Assembly: GCA_929200485.1 (NCBI GenBank)
Contig: CAKMZU010000029.1
Span: 5,259-13,033 of the forward strand
Source: an uncultured Gammaproteobacteria bacterium
GTDB lineage: Bacteria > Pseudomonadota > Gammaproteobacteria > Pseudomonadales > DT-91
Reading direction: 5' to 3'
DNA: 7,775 nucleotides
Under the pieces are notes generated by a model. That model was not told the origin of the DNA and did not search any database. It saw only the letters and a program-made list of their open reading frames with translations. Position 1 is the first letter of the stretch; every line of letters begins with the position of its first letter. Positions 1 to 7,565 of the stretch are shown here, piece after piece. The translations under genes and the position numbers were made by a program.

Positions 1-398
1 GTATGCAGGAGGCCTTAATCTCATTGATGCAAATGGCAAAAACCTCAGCCGTTATTGAGCGATTAAAGTCTAAAGGCATTCCTTATATCTCAGTAATGAC
101 AGATCCTGTTTATGGTGGTGTATCGGCAAGTCTCGCTCTATTGGGTGATTTGAATGTAGCAGAGCCTGGTGCCAGAGCCGGTTTTGCAGGACCAAATATT
201 ATCGAGCAAACCATCAGGCAAACACTACCTAAAGGTTTTCAGCGCAGTGAGTTTTTGCTGGATCATGGTGCAATTGATATGATCATTGACCGTCAGGATA
301 TGCGTAATACACTGTCCAGTTTATTGGCAAAAATGACACATCGTCCTCATGGTTTTGAAGAGGTAGGGTTTGAAGAAGTTGCCTCTCCAGAAGCTTAA
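1..398 (+). CDS. accD: Acetyl-CoA carboxylase carboxyltransferase subunit beta, C-terminal part (5' end outside window)
   Basis: This is the last 131 codons of AccD plus two bases of the preceding codon. AccD pairs with AccA to form the carboxyltransferase of acetyl-CoA carboxylase, which moves the carboxyl group from carboxybiotin to acetyl-CoA to give malonyl-CoA in the cytoplasm. The visible part starts inside the conserved core at [16 protein letters not shown], continues through [16 protein letters not shown] and [16 protein letters not shown], and ends with [17 protein letters not shown], all hallmarks of AccD. The Met at base 3 is internal to the protein; bases 1-2 (gt) fit the Arg codon that normally precedes it. 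The N-terminal zinc ribbon lies upstream of the window. The C-terminal tail is poorly conserved in the family and here contains a small tandem duplication. folC follows after 18 bases, as in Pseudomonas-type loci. Confidence 0.97.
   Translation, partial: MQEALISLMQMAKTSAVIERLKSKGIPYISVMTDPVYGGVSASLALLGDLNVAEPGARAGFAGPNIIEQTIRQTLPKGFQRSEFLLDHGAIDMIIDRQDMRNTLSSLLAKMTHRPHGFEEVGFEEVASPEA
351..380 (+). repeat. 15-bp imperfect tandem duplication in the accD tail
   Basis: Bases 351-365 and 366-380 match at 12 of 15 positions and encode the repeated peptide [10 protein letters not shown] near the AccD C-terminus. It is an in-frame duplication in a variable tail, so it probably has no effect on catalysis. 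Confidence 0.6.
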
Positions 399-416
399 GG
401 TGATTTTTTCCTTCAG

Positions 417-1811
417 ATGAGCCAAGCAAGATCATTAAATGATTGGGAAAACTGGCTATTCCAGCAGTCCAGAGGGAAGAGTCAGTTACCTGTTGTTCGA
501 CAGCTGGTTGAGTTTCTCTCACTTAAACCACAGAATGCTCAGATAATCTCAGTCACAGGTACTAATGGTAAAGGTGGCTTTGTTAAAGCCATTGATAGCA
601 TATTGTTAGCTTGCGGCTATCGAACAGCCGCTTTTACTTCTCCTCATATTCATAAACTCAATGAACGTATCACTCACAATGGAAGTCCTATTGAGGATGA
701 TGATTTTCAATGCGCATTAAATCAAGTCAGCGAAGCTGCAGAGCAATTAGGCATTGAAACGCATTTTTTTGATACGCTTTTGGTGGCGGCTTTAATTAGT
801 TTTCAGTCAGCTGATGCCGATTTTTGGATATTGGAAGTTGGTATCGGTGGCGAGCATGATCCCGTTAATGCTCTGGACGCCGATTATGTGGCCATCACTT
901 CGATAGGGTTGGATCATCAAGAATTTCTCGGCAACACGCGTGAATCCGTTGCGAAAGATAAATGTGGTTTATTAAGAAGCCATTCTAAACTGGTCAGTTC
1001 CGAGCCAGATCCTCCTGAGCCGTTAATTCATGCCGCGCGATCGCATTCTGCGCTGATTGTGGGGCGAGATTTTTCCGTCATTGATCAAAGCAATAAAGCA
1101 TTCACGGATATCCTTTGCAACGAAACCTATCCATTACCTGATAATGGATTATCTGCCTATAGCCAGGCTGCGGCCTTAATGATGGCTAAATACCAGCTTA
1201 AAGTGAGCTGTTCGATGAGTGATATGGTATCTTGTCTCAAAAAAGTGTCTCTATTCGGACGTCTTCAGCGCTTTGAACAGGACGGTATTTCGTATTGCAT
1301 TGACGTTGCTCATAATGTTCAGGCGATGCGTTATTTAACAAAACATCTGTTACCGCTTGAGAATAAAAGCGGTAAAAAAACTGGGCGACGTTTAGCTGTC
1401 TTGTCTATGATGAGTGACAAAGATGTAAAGGGTGTTCTTTCGGTTTTACAAGATAGCGTTGACGCCTGGTTTGTTGGTGAGCTGAGAATGGATCGCGCGA
1501 TGAAGGCATCAGAGTTAGGGGCTTTATTGCATGAGCAGGGTGAATATATGATTAGCGTTAGCAAAAATATTCGCCAGGCTTTTGGTCGAGCCCAGCAGCT
1601 TGCATCACCAGGTGATGAGATACTGGTTGTGGGCTCTTTTTATGTGGTATCAGCGCTTTATTCAAAGTTGAATTCTCTAATGCAGCAGAGCAAAAAAAGC
1701 CAAGAATATAGCGGGGATTACACCGATGATGATGCAATAATTTTAGAGTCACAAAAACAACCATTAGCAATATCAAGTCACGTTGATAGTGGCAGTGACA
1801 GGGCAAAGTAA
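417..1811 (+). CDS. folC: FolC-type bifunctional dihydrofolate synthase / folylpolyglutamate synthase, divergent
   Basis: FolC is a cytoplasmic Mur-ligase-family enzyme that joins glutamate to dihydropteroate and extends folate polyglutamates using ATP. The 464-residue product shows the P-loop TGTNGKGG (residues 47-54), FTSPH (73-77) with NERI (82-85), the metal-binding LEVGIGG (139-145), DH (166-167), the Lys of DKCGLL (K182, position of the usually carbamylated lysine), FGR (280-282), DVAHN (296-300) and MSDKD (332-336). Several positions depart from the usual motifs: GKGS is GKGG, GGRLDATN is GGEHDPVN, and the Pro after DVAHN is Val. After the core ends at GSFYVVSALYSKL there is a polar tail of about 47 residues. 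The start is the only ATG after the in-frame stop at 396-398; its Shine-Dalgarno-like AAGGTGA (397-403) overlaps the accD stop and sits 13 bases away, which is long. Assignment to FolC is firm, and position next to accD supports it; full activity is inferred. Confidence 0.93.
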   Translation: MSQARSLNDWENWLFQQSRGKSQLPVVRQLVEFLSLKPQNAQIISVTGTNGKGGFVKAIDSILLACGYRTAAFTSPHIHKLNERITHNGSPIEDDDFQCALNQVSEAAEQLGIETHFFDTLLVAALISFQSADADFWILEVGIGGEHDPVNALDADYVAITSIGLDHQEFLGNTRESVAKDKCGLLRSHSKLVSSEPDPPEPLIHAARSHSALIVGRDFSVIDQSNKAFTDILCNETYPLPDNGLSAYSQAAALMMAKYQLKVSCSMSDMVSCLKKVSLFGRLQRFEQDGISYCIDVAHNVQAMRYLTKHLLPLENKSGKKTGRRLAVLSMMSDKDVKGVLSVLQDSVDAWFVGELRMDRAMKASELGALLHEQGEYMISVSKNIRQAFGRAQQLASPGDEILVVGSFYVVSALYSKLNSLMQQSKKSQEYSGDYTDDDAIILESQKQPLAISSHVDSGSDRAK

Positions 1812-1855
1812 GATGGAACAGCATCAATGCGCAGATTGCCAAAGCAACATTGACT

Positions 1856-1860
1856 AGGGA
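1856..1860 (+). promoter_or_regulatory. Ribosome binding site supporting the TTG start of the SPOR gene
   Basis: AGGGA lies five bases before the TTG at 1866. An in-frame stop (TGA, 1851-1853) just upstream leaves no ATG, GTG or other TTG, so this site supports TTG as the initiation codon. Confidence 0.55.
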
Positions 1861-1865
1861 ATATT

Positions 1866-2534
1866 TTGAAAGACGCCAATGTTAATAAGTTCCGGCTCGC
1901 AGGAGCGGCCGTTATTCTTGTAAGTCTCATGTTTGCGTGGATTTTATTAACGCGCTTTGATGATCATTACGCATCCCATGGTAATCAACCTATGGTCGTT
2001 CAGCCGATAGAAGTTGAAGCGTTTGCCGTACCGCCAAGGCCTTCGGATAGGTCAGCGGAGTCGGTCAATGATAATAAACCTATCGTGCAATCTGATTCCC
2101 CCAAAATTCAAAACAAAGCAGTAAACCTAAATACAGCGCAAACGAAAGAGCCCAAGTTCTTATCGAACAATGAAACACAGGTAAAGCAGGTAGTATCAGG
2201 AGAATCTTCAACGGCAATAAACAAGTCTTCCAGGCTTTCAGATAAGTCCGCGAGTTTTGCTGAGAAAGCGCGTGACGGGAGAGTCAAAGCCTGGGTTTTA
2301 CAAGTGGGAAGTTTCACTGAAAAGAAAAATGCTGATGCTCTCAAAAATAAATTGCTAGCCAAAGATTTTCCAGCATATGTTAAGACCTTTAATGTCAACA
2401 ATACCCTTATTTATCGGGTGCTCGTCGGTCCTAAAATCAATAAAAAAGCCATGCAGCAAGTAGCAAAAAACATTGATGTAATGTTCCGATTGAATAGTCT
2501 AATCATGGAATACAAACCGGGTTTTGCTGAATAG
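1866..2534 (+). CDS. dedD: DedD-like SPOR-domain inner-membrane protein
   Basis: The 222-residue product has a short cytoplasmic N-terminus, one membrane segment at about residues 10-28, a polar low-complexity linker rich in Ser, Lys, Asn and Gln (about 60-138) and a C-terminal SPOR domain (about 139-218, with WVLQVGSF at 143-150 and YRVLVGP at 183-189). This is the DedD architecture. SPOR domains bind denuded glycan strands of septal peptidoglycan, so the protein probably works in the periplasm at the division site. It begins with TTG, backed by a nearby AGGGA. The 54-base gap after folC contains no recognisable gene. The next gene, cvpA, starts 11 bases after its stop, so the two are almost certainly co-transcribed. 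The symbol rests on domain layout and the folC-cvpA-purF neighbourhood; the linker is too variable to help. Confidence 0.88.
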   Translation: MKDANVNKFRLAGAAVILVSLMFAWILLTRFDDHYASHGNQPMVVQPIEVEAFAVPPRPSDRSAESVNDNKPIVQSDSPKIQNKAVNLNTAQTKEPKFLSNNETQVKQVVSGESSTAINKSSRLSDKSASFAEKARDGRVKAWVLQVGSFTEKKNADALKNKLLAKDFPAYVKTFNVNNTLIYRVLVGPKINKKAMQQVAKNIDVMFRLNSLIMEYKPGFAE

Positions 2535-2536
2535 TG

Positions 2537-2540
2537 GGAG
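2537..2540 (+). promoter_or_regulatory. Ribosome binding site that sets the cvpA start
   Basis: GGAG lies five bases before the ATG at 2546. It falls inside the first codons of the longer reading that would start at GTG 2534, which argues that translation starts at 2546, giving [10 protein letters not shown] as in CvpA proteins. Confidence 0.7.
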
Positions 2541-2545
2541 TTTCC

Positions 2546-3064
2546 ATGCTTGCAAGTTTTACTATTACTGACTGGATCATCATTGTTGTCGTAGTGGTTT
2601 CGACACTGATTAGCCTTAAACGGGGTTTCTTTAAAGAAGCATTTTCGTTAGCGACCTGGATAGTGGCATTGGCGGTAAGTTTTATTTTTTCTGATAGCTT
2701 AACGGTCTATTTAAGTGATGTCAGTGAATCAGCAACAATAAAAAAAATAGCGGCAATGGCGATATTATTTGTTGCGACTTTGCTCGCTGGCGGTATCATT
2801 CGCTTGCTGATTAGCCAACTGATAAATATCACAGGGTTGAGCGGTACCGACCGATTACTGGGAATGGTTTTCGGAGCGTTACGTGGCATTTTATTCGTTG
2901 TGATCATTTCCATGGTTGCGAAAAAAATATTGCCTTTAGAAGAAGAAAAATGGTGGCAAGCGTCTAAACTTGTTCCGCAATTAACTAAGCTTGAAAACTG
3001 GACAGTGGAAAAAGCTGCTCAGGTTAAAGCAGCGGTTTTGCCTCTGCTTGAAAAGAATCAATAA
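2546..3064 (+). CDS. cvpA: CvpA family inner-membrane protein
   Basis: CvpA is a polytopic inner-membrane protein named for its requirement in colicin V production and, in many gammaproteobacteria, encoded directly before purF. The 172-residue product has about four hydrophobic segments (about residues 8-22, 33-49, 67-85 and 105-124). It carries the family signatures [16 protein letters not shown] (23-38) and [19 protein letters not shown] (96-114), which correspond closely to E. coli CvpA (162 residues). The tail from about residue 130 is charged and likely cytoplasmic. I chose ATG 2546 over GTG 2534 because of the GGAG at 2537-2540. It follows the SPOR gene by 11 bases and precedes purF by 17, indicating one transcript. 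The molecular function of CvpA is not settled; links to envelope integrity come from family literature, not this sequence. I saw no obvious PurR-like operator just upstream. Confidence 0.93.
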   Translation: MLASFTITDWIIIVVVVVSTLISLKRGFFKEAFSLATWIVALAVSFIFSDSLTVYLSDVSESATIKKIAAMAILFVATLLAGGIIRLLISQLINITGLSGTDRLLGMVFGALRGILFVVIISMVAKKILPLEEEKWWQASKLVPQLTKLENWTVEKAAQVKAAVLPLLEKNQ

Positions 3065-3081
3065 CACTAAAGAGGTCAACT

Positions 3082-4611
3082 ATGTGTGGCATCGTGGGAA
3101 TTTATTCTCATCATTCTGTCAATCAGGAAATTTATGATGCACTGACAGTATTGCAGCATCGAGGGCAGGATGCCGCCGGGATGGTTACATCCAATGAAGG
3201 TATTATAAACCAACGCAAAGGTAATGGCTTGGTGAGTGATGTTTTCCGCACTAAGCACATGGAGTACCTGGAAGGCAATATGGGTATTGGGCATGTCCGC
3301 TATCCAACCGCGGGGTCTTCTAGCCCGGCTTTAGCTCAACCATTTTATGTGAATTCCCCTTACGGGATCTGTCTTGCGCATAATGGTAACCTGGTCAATG
3401 CTGAAACCCTTTCCGAGGAATTATTTAAGGAAGATTTAAGGCACATCAACACGTCTTCTGATTCAGAAGTGTTGTTGAATGTTTTTGCCAATGAGCTGCA
3501 ACGACTCGGTAAGTTGATTCCAACGTCGACGGATATTTTTGATGCGGTTAAAGCGGTGCATAGACGTTGCTCTGGTGGCTATGCTGTTGTTGCCATGGTT
3601 TCCGGTTATGGCATGGTTGCCTTTCGTGACCCTCAAGGCATTCGCCCTATCGTCTTCGGTGAAAGGGATGGTGCTAAAGGCAAAGAATATATGGTGGCTT
3701 CGGAGTCTGTAGCTCTGAAGGTGGCTGGCTTTAAAGAAGTCAGAGATATTGCACCGGGTGAGGCCATTTACATTGATGGTAAAGGAAAATTGCACACGGA
3801 ACGGTATGCAAAATCAGCAAGTTCATCAACGCCTTGTATTTTTGAATATGTCTATTTTGCTCGCCCAGATTCCATTATTGATGGAATCTCGGTTTATAAA
3901 ACCCGTATGCGCATGGGTGAGAAATTGGCAGATAAAATTTTACGGGAACGCCCTGATCATGATATTGATGTGGTAATCCCAATTCCTGATACTAGCCGGG
4001 TGTCAGCGCAATCACTTGCCTATAACCTGGGCGTTAAGTTCCGAGAGGGCTTGATGAAAAATCGTTACATTGGCCGAACCTTTATTATGCCAGGGCAAAA
4101 GCAGCGGGTTAAATCTGTAAGACGAAAATTGAATGCCATTGATCTCGAATTTAAAGGCAAAAATGTCTTGCTGGTTGATGATTCGATTGTTCGGGGAACA
4201 ACCTGCCAACAGATTATTGATATGGCTAGAGAAGCCGGTGCTAAAAAAGTCTATTTTGCCTCAGCGGCTCCTGCAGTGAAGTACCCTAATGTCTATGGTA
4301 TTGATATGCCATCGGCAAGTGAGCTCATTGCGCACGATCGAACGGAGGAAGAAATTCGAGAAGCCATTGGCGCTGACTGGTTAATTTATCAGGATCTTGA
4401 TGATCTTGTTGAGAGTTGCCAAGGGGGGAATCCTGACATCACCCAATTTGATTGTTCGGTGTTTAATGGGCAGTACATTACTCAAGATGTGACTGAAGAT
4501 TATCTTCACTCGTTAGAGGAAAGTCGCTCTGATGATAAAAAAGCCAGTAATGAGAAAAAACGCGGTTCAGATGATGAATCCTTTGTTGATCTCTATAATC
4601 ATGATGCATAA
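3082..4611 (+). CDS. purF: Amidophosphoribosyltransferase
   Basis: PurF makes 5-phosphoribosylamine from PRPP and glutamine, the first committed step of purine synthesis, in the cytoplasm. The product has 509 residues, against 505 in E. coli. It starts MCGIVGIYS, so removal of Met exposes the catalytic Cys2 of the class II glutamine amidotransferase domain. Glutamine-site positions are present: R73 in HVRYPT, N101-G102 in HNGN, and D127 in SDSE. The phosphoribosyltransferase domain carries VIPIPDTSR, the flexible-loop segment [14 protein letters not shown], and the PRPP loop [13 protein letters not shown] (residues 362-374). The usual ECGVFG-type extension between methionine and cysteine is absent, so no propeptide is needed. 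AGAGG-type ribosome binding bases lie at 3071-3075. IPDTSR and the closing DLYN resemble Pseudomonas PurF more than E. coli PurF. About 30 polar, charged residues end the protein. Co-transcription with cvpA is likely. Confidence 0.98.
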   Translation: MCGIVGIYSHHSVNQEIYDALTVLQHRGQDAAGMVTSNEGIINQRKGNGLVSDVFRTKHMEYLEGNMGIGHVRYPTAGSSSPALAQPFYVNSPYGICLAHNGNLVNAETLSEELFKEDLRHINTSSDSEVLLNVFANELQRLGKLIPTSTDIFDAVKAVHRRCSGGYAVVAMVSGYGMVAFRDPQGIRPIVFGERDGAKGKEYMVASESVALKVAGFKEVRDIAPGEAIYIDGKGKLHTERYAKSASSSTPCIFEYVYFARPDSIIDGISVYKTRMRMGEKLADKILRERPDHDIDVVIPIPDTSRVSAQSLAYNLGVKFREGLMKNRYIGRTFIMPGQKQRVKSVRRKLNAIDLEFKGKNVLLVDDSIVRGTTCQQIIDMAREAGAKKVYFASAAPAVKYPNVYGIDMPSASELIAHDRTEEEIREAIGADWLIYQDLDDLVESCQGGNPDITQFDCSVFNGQYITQDVTEDYLHSLEESRSDDKKASNEKKRGSDDESFVDLYNHDA

Positions 4612-4666
4612 AGCTCGCACGTTACATAAAAAGGCGTGACACCTAAAACGCTGAGGAAGTCGATCT

Positions 4667-5854
4667 ATGTCATTTGACGATGAGTTTTTGGAATTAGCAA
4701 CTAAAGGCATTCGCATTGGTCATAATCGCTCACCTGAGGGGGAGCATTCCGAGCCAATCTATGCGACGTCCAGCTATGTCTTTGATTCAGCTGAAGCGGC
4801 AGCTATGCGTTTTACCGGTGAAGATAAAGGGAATGTCTACTCGCGTTATACCAATCCTACTGTTGCTATTTTTGAAAAACGTTTGGCAGCAATGGAAGGT
4901 GCTGAAATGGCTGTTGCGACCGCCTCAGGCATGTCTGCTATTCTCAGTACCTGCATGGCCTTGTTAAAAGCTGGCGATCATATTGTTTGTTCAAAAAGTG
5001 TTTTTGGTACAACAATTGGCCTTTTTAATAATTATCTGGCCAAGTTTGGTATTGAGACAACCTTTGTCAATGCGACTGATGAAAAGGGTTGGGATGCAGC
5101 CATCTTACCTTCAACAAAGCTCTTGTTTCTTGAAACACCATCCAACCCTTTGTGCGATGTGATTGATATTCAAAAGATGGCTGATTTGGCTCATGCGAAT
5201 AACGCTTTATTGGTGGTTGATAATTGTTTTTGTACGCCAGTCTTACAAACGCCTATTGCGCTGGGTGCGGATATTGTCATTCACTCGGCTACTAAATATA
5301 TTGATGGGCAAGGTCGTTGCCTTGGCGGTGCCGTTGTTGGTTCTGAAACCCTAATGACAGAGGTCTTGGCGTTTTTGCGAACAGCTGGGCCTACCATGAG
5401 TGCCTTTAATGCCTGGGTTTGCCTTAAGGGGTTAGAAACACTGTCAATTCGTATGAAGGCACACTCTGACAATGCATTAACGATTGCCAAATGGTTATCG
5501 GATCAATCGGTTGTGGAGAAGGTTTATTACACAGGCTTACCTGAACATGAAGGTTTTGAGCTTGCCTGCAAGCAACAGAAAGGTTTCAGCGGTATGCTGT
5601 CTTTTAGTGTGACAGGCGGCAAAGAACAGGCATGGCAGGTTATCGATGCTACCCAAATGCTCTCGATTACTGCTAACCTTGGCGATGCTAAGACCACTAT
5701 TGTTCATCCAGCCACCACGACTCATGGCCGTTTATCGGATGAACAGAGAATGGAAGCAGGCATAGGTGATAATCTGATTCGGCTCTCCGTTGGTCTTGAA
5801 GGAGTGCAGGATATTATTAATGACCTTGATCGAGGGCTCGCTCGCATTCGTTAA
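4667..5854 (+). CDS. metZ: O-succinylhomoserine sulfhydrylase
   Basis: MetZ is a cytoplasmic PLP enzyme of the Cys/Met metabolism family that condenses O-succinylhomoserine with sulfide to give homocysteine directly, bypassing cystathionine. The 395-residue product contains YSRYTNPT (58-65), ASGMSA (86-91), the PLP-ring aspartate in DNCFCTP (D185) and the Schiff-base lysine in SATKYIDGQGR (K210). The C-terminal segment has TNLGDAKTTIVHPATTTHG. GEHSEPIYATSSYVF and FLRTAGPTMSAFNAW closely match Pseudomonas MetZ rather than MetB or MetC. GAGGA at 4653-4657 precedes the ATG by nine bases. It follows purF after 55 bases without a convincing terminator, the same neighbour as in P. aeruginosa, so read-through transcription is plausible. 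Acyl-group preference (succinyl over acetyl) is inferred from similarity, not proven by a single residue. Confidence 0.95.
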   Translation: MSFDDEFLELATKGIRIGHNRSPEGEHSEPIYATSSYVFDSAEAAAMRFTGEDKGNVYSRYTNPTVAIFEKRLAAMEGAEMAVATASGMSAILSTCMALLKAGDHIVCSKSVFGTTIGLFNNYLAKFGIETTFVNATDEKGWDAAILPSTKLLFLETPSNPLCDVIDIQKMADLAHANNALLVVDNCFCTPVLQTPIALGADIVIHSATKYIDGQGRCLGGAVVGSETLMTEVLAFLRTAGPTMSAFNAWVCLKGLETLSIRMKAHSDNALTIAKWLSDQSVVEKVYYTGLPEHEGFELACKQQKGFSGMLSFSVTGGKEQAWQVIDATQMLSITANLGDAKTTIVHPATTTHGRLSDEQRMEAGIGDNLIRLSVGLEGVQDIINDLDRGLARIR

Positions 5855-5917
5855 GTCATTTGCGCAACCCTGAATTCGTAAGAATTATGTGCCTAAACTT
5901 CATGGATGAATAAAAAA

Positions 5918-5953
5918 ACTAAGGAATTAGTCTCTTTTATTTTAAAAGGCTAA
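5918..5953 (+). promoter_or_regulatory. Two overlapping hairpins between metZ and moxR (possible weak terminator or leader structure)
   Basis: The first inverted repeat is ACTAA-GGAA-TTAGT (5918-5931), five pairs closed by a GNRA-type loop, followed by a T-rich run (9 T in 5932-5943). The second pairs CTTTTA with TAAAAG (5934-5939 with 5943-5948), extended by TTAG (5927-5930) with CTAA (5950-5953) across a small internal loop. TTAG is used by both, so they exclude each other. The second would cover the only AAGG-like sequence before the ATG at 5968. Stems are short and AT-rich, so the first is at best a weak terminator; a regulatory role is inference. Confidence 0.3.
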
Positions 5954-5967
5954 TAATAATTATAAGC

Positions 5968-6900
5968 ATGAAACTAGCGCAGTCAGAACCTTCCAACACC
6001 CATTCATTAATTGATGCTATTGATCAAGTCTCGACGGTCTTGTTTGGTAAAGAGTCTAGCGTTCGACTGGCTTTTTGCTGCCTTCTTGCTAAAGGGCATT
6101 TGTTGATTGAAGATATGCCGGGGATGGGTAAAACCACCTTGGCTCAGGCGTTAGCACAAGTGCTTGGTATTAAGTTTAATCGAGTACAATTTACCAGTGA
6201 TATGCTCCCTGCAGATATTTTAGGGACGAATATTTTTGATCAAACTAAAAGTAAATTCCGATTTCATCCTGGGCCAATTTTCACTCACCTGTTACTTGCA
6301 GATGAAATCAATCGAACCAACCCTAAAACGCAAAGTGCATTGCTTGAGGCGATGGCAGAGGGGCAAGTCTCCGTTGAAGGTAAAACCTGGCGGTTGATGT
6401 CACCTTTTTTTGTGATTGCAACGCAAAATCCTCTGTCACAAATAGGTACTTTCCCATTACCTGAATCCCAGCTCGATCGCTTTTTAATGCGTTTGAGTTT
6501 AGGGTATCCGTCTGATCAGGCAGAAAGACTACTTTTACAAACGCCAAACGCAAGTCAGCCCGCATTGGATTCGGTTATCTCAATGGATAAGCTGTCGGAA
6601 TATCAAGGTCTGTTATCTGACATCCATGCTTCTGATACTTTATTGGATTATGTTCAAGCGCTGTTGGCCAATACTCGGACTCATAAAGATCTTTCTTATG
6701 GGCTCTCACCCCGTGGAGCGCAGGCATTAATGTCTGCGGCCCGGGCTTGGTGTTTATTAGAAGGGCGGGATTATTTAATCCCCGAGGACATACAAGCGGT
6801 TGCGCCCTCTGTGTTTGTGCACAGACTTAGTCTCTCTGCTGAGTCGATAGAAGCTGCGGAGCAGATTGTTAAGGCGTTGCTAACAACAACACCTGTATAA
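5968..6900 (+). CDS. MoxR-family AAA+ ATPase
   Basis: The 310-residue product is a typical MoxR protein (AAA_3 plus a small lid domain). These cytoplasmic ATPases act as chaperone-like partners of von Willebrand or DUF58 proteins encoded beside them. Visible motifs are Walker A EDMPGMGKTT (48-57, K55), Walker B LLLADE (108-113) followed by INRTNPKTQSALLEAMAE, sensor 1 ATQNP (151-155), the arginine-finger region QLDRF (168-172) and sensor 2 LSPRG (246-250, R249). The lid ends with the usual EGRDYLIPEDIQAVAPSVFVHRL. All catalytic positions are intact. The ATG has no good Shine-Dalgarno sequence; the nearest AAGG (5946-5949) is 18 bases away, and the upstream in-frame stop at 5920-5922 leaves no other standard start. 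The usual partner, DUF58, begins 671 bases downstream, separated by an antisense gene. The exact client is unknown. Confidence 0.95.
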   Translation: MKLAQSEPSNTHSLIDAIDQVSTVLFGKESSVRLAFCCLLAKGHLLIEDMPGMGKTTLAQALAQVLGIKFNRVQFTSDMLPADILGTNIFDQTKSKFRFHPGPIFTHLLLADEINRTNPKTQSALLEAMAEGQVSVEGKTWRLMSPFFVIATQNPLSQIGTFPLPESQLDRFLMRLSLGYPSDQAERLLLQTPNASQPALDSVISMDKLSEYQGLLSDIHASDTLLDYVQALLANTRTHKDLSYGLSPRGAQALMSAARAWCLLEGRDYLIPEDIQAVAPSVFVHRLSLSAESIEAAEQIVKALLTTTPV

Positions 6901-6922
6901 ACAATCTAGGTTTTTTATATGA

Positions 6923-7423
6923 TTATTCTATTAATGATCCAATAAGCTCTTCGAAAGGTCTTAGTTCAACAAATAAATTATTTGAAGTTTTTATTACCTC
7001 ATCTATCTCAGACGCTTTTTTAGTGGTAACTCTATTGAAAAAGGAAATTAGTTTTTCTGACAAACTAGAGTCAATGATTACGTCAAAGGGTATGTCTAAT
7101 AATTCTTTTTCGCTTAAATCCTGAGAGTTTTCGGGTGAAATCTCAATCTCTAGATCACCAAGTTTTTGAATAATTGACTTCCCATCATGAGAATATTTAA
7201 ATATAACGCTTTCTTGTTTAGGATTAACATATTGAAAAATATGCAAGGAACCTCGACTAAATGCTCCAAGGTTTCCTAGTCTCAGATACAAATGCAGTTT
7301 ATGGGATATATTATCTCCCTTAACGATTTTTTCTATACCATATCTAGCTTCAGTGACAACATATACAGAAGAGGCGGGTAGGGATGCTGTGAGTAGTAAA
7401 GTCAATATTACGATAGTTTTCAT
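6923..7423 (-). CDS. Small predicted exported protein of unknown function
   Basis: I do not recognise this 166-residue protein. Residues 1 to about 19 (MKTIVILTLLLTASLPASS) look like a Sec signal peptide: basic start, hydrophobic core and small residues before a likely cleavage site. There is no lipobox cysteine; the whole protein has no Cys or Trp. The mature part begins with beta-prone segments (YVVTEARYGI, KLHLYLRLGN, SLHIFQYV, DLEIEI) and ends in an acidic, probably helical region (about 101-166). It may therefore be a small soluble periplasmic or secreted protein. It lies antisense between moxR and its DUF58 partner, tail to tail with moxR (22 bases apart). GC is about 32% over 6961-7380 by hand count, against about 46% in moxR, suggesting recent acquisition. 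AGG lies four bases before its ATG (complement of 7428-7430). A clear signal peptide and full-length frame argue that it is real. Confidence 0.7.
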   Translation of the reverse strand: MKTIVILTLLLTASLPASSVYVVTEARYGIEKIVKGDNISHKLHLYLRLGNLGAFSRGSLHIFQYVNPKQESVIFKYSHDGKSIIQKLGDLEIEISPENSQDLSEKELLDIPFDVIIDSSLSEKLISFFNRVTTKKASEIDEVIKTSNNLFVELRPFEELIGSLIE

Positions 7424-7428
7424 TTTGC

Positions 7429-7441
7429 CTAATTAAATTAG
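7429..7441. repeat. 13-bp palindrome just upstream of the orphan minus-strand gene
   Basis: CTAATTAAATTAG has perfect six-base arms (7429-7434 and 7436-7441) around one central base. It overlaps the ribosome-binding region of the minus-strand gene, six bases before its start codon. It could be an operator or an mRNA stem limiting translation, but short AT-rich palindromes also occur by chance. Confidence 0.3.
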
Positions 7442-7561
7442 AAATCAATAAGCATAATGATTGTGAAATATGGAAATAGTTCATAAAGCTAATTTGTCTA
7501 ACCAGTGGTTGTTTTGCTTCTTCTTAATTTTGTGTGAAGATGGAAGGTAACGAAGTTTTAT

Positions 7562-7565
7562 GGAG
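7562..7565 (+). promoter_or_regulatory. Ribosome binding site that sets the DUF58 gene start
   Basis: GGAG lies six bases before ATG 7572, an ideal position. The in-frame ATG at 7560 overlaps this motif and has only AAGG at 7544-7547, 12 bases away, so 7572 is preferred. Confidence 0.65.

Noticed and set aside
397..413. AAGG/CCTT pairing that could hide the folC ribosome binding site
   Set aside because: Only four pairs around a nine-base loop; expected often by chance and probably too unstable.
2534..2545. Longer cvpA reading from GTG 2534 overlapping the SPOR gene stop by one base
   Set aside because: The GGAG that would drive translation lies inside this extension and points to ATG 2546; CvpA proteins normally start close to that position.
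3463..3795. Minus-strand open frame inside purF, and similar open frames inside folC, metZ and moxR
   Set aside because: They are shadows of strongly supported coding frames, with no family motifs or good start sites.
4617..4638. CACG/CGTG hairpin between purF and metZ as a terminator
   Set aside because: Only four firm pairs with no T-run after it; not enough to separate metZ from the upstream transcript.
5860..5888. TTGCGC-17-AATTAT as a moxR promoter
   Set aside because: Matches only three of six and four of six consensus bases; many sites this weak occur in AT-rich DNA.
6891..6916. ACCT/AGGT inverted repeat followed by T6 at the end of moxR as an intrinsic terminator
   Set aside because: Four pairs with a 13-base loop is too weak, although the T-run and convergent genes make some termination here plausible.
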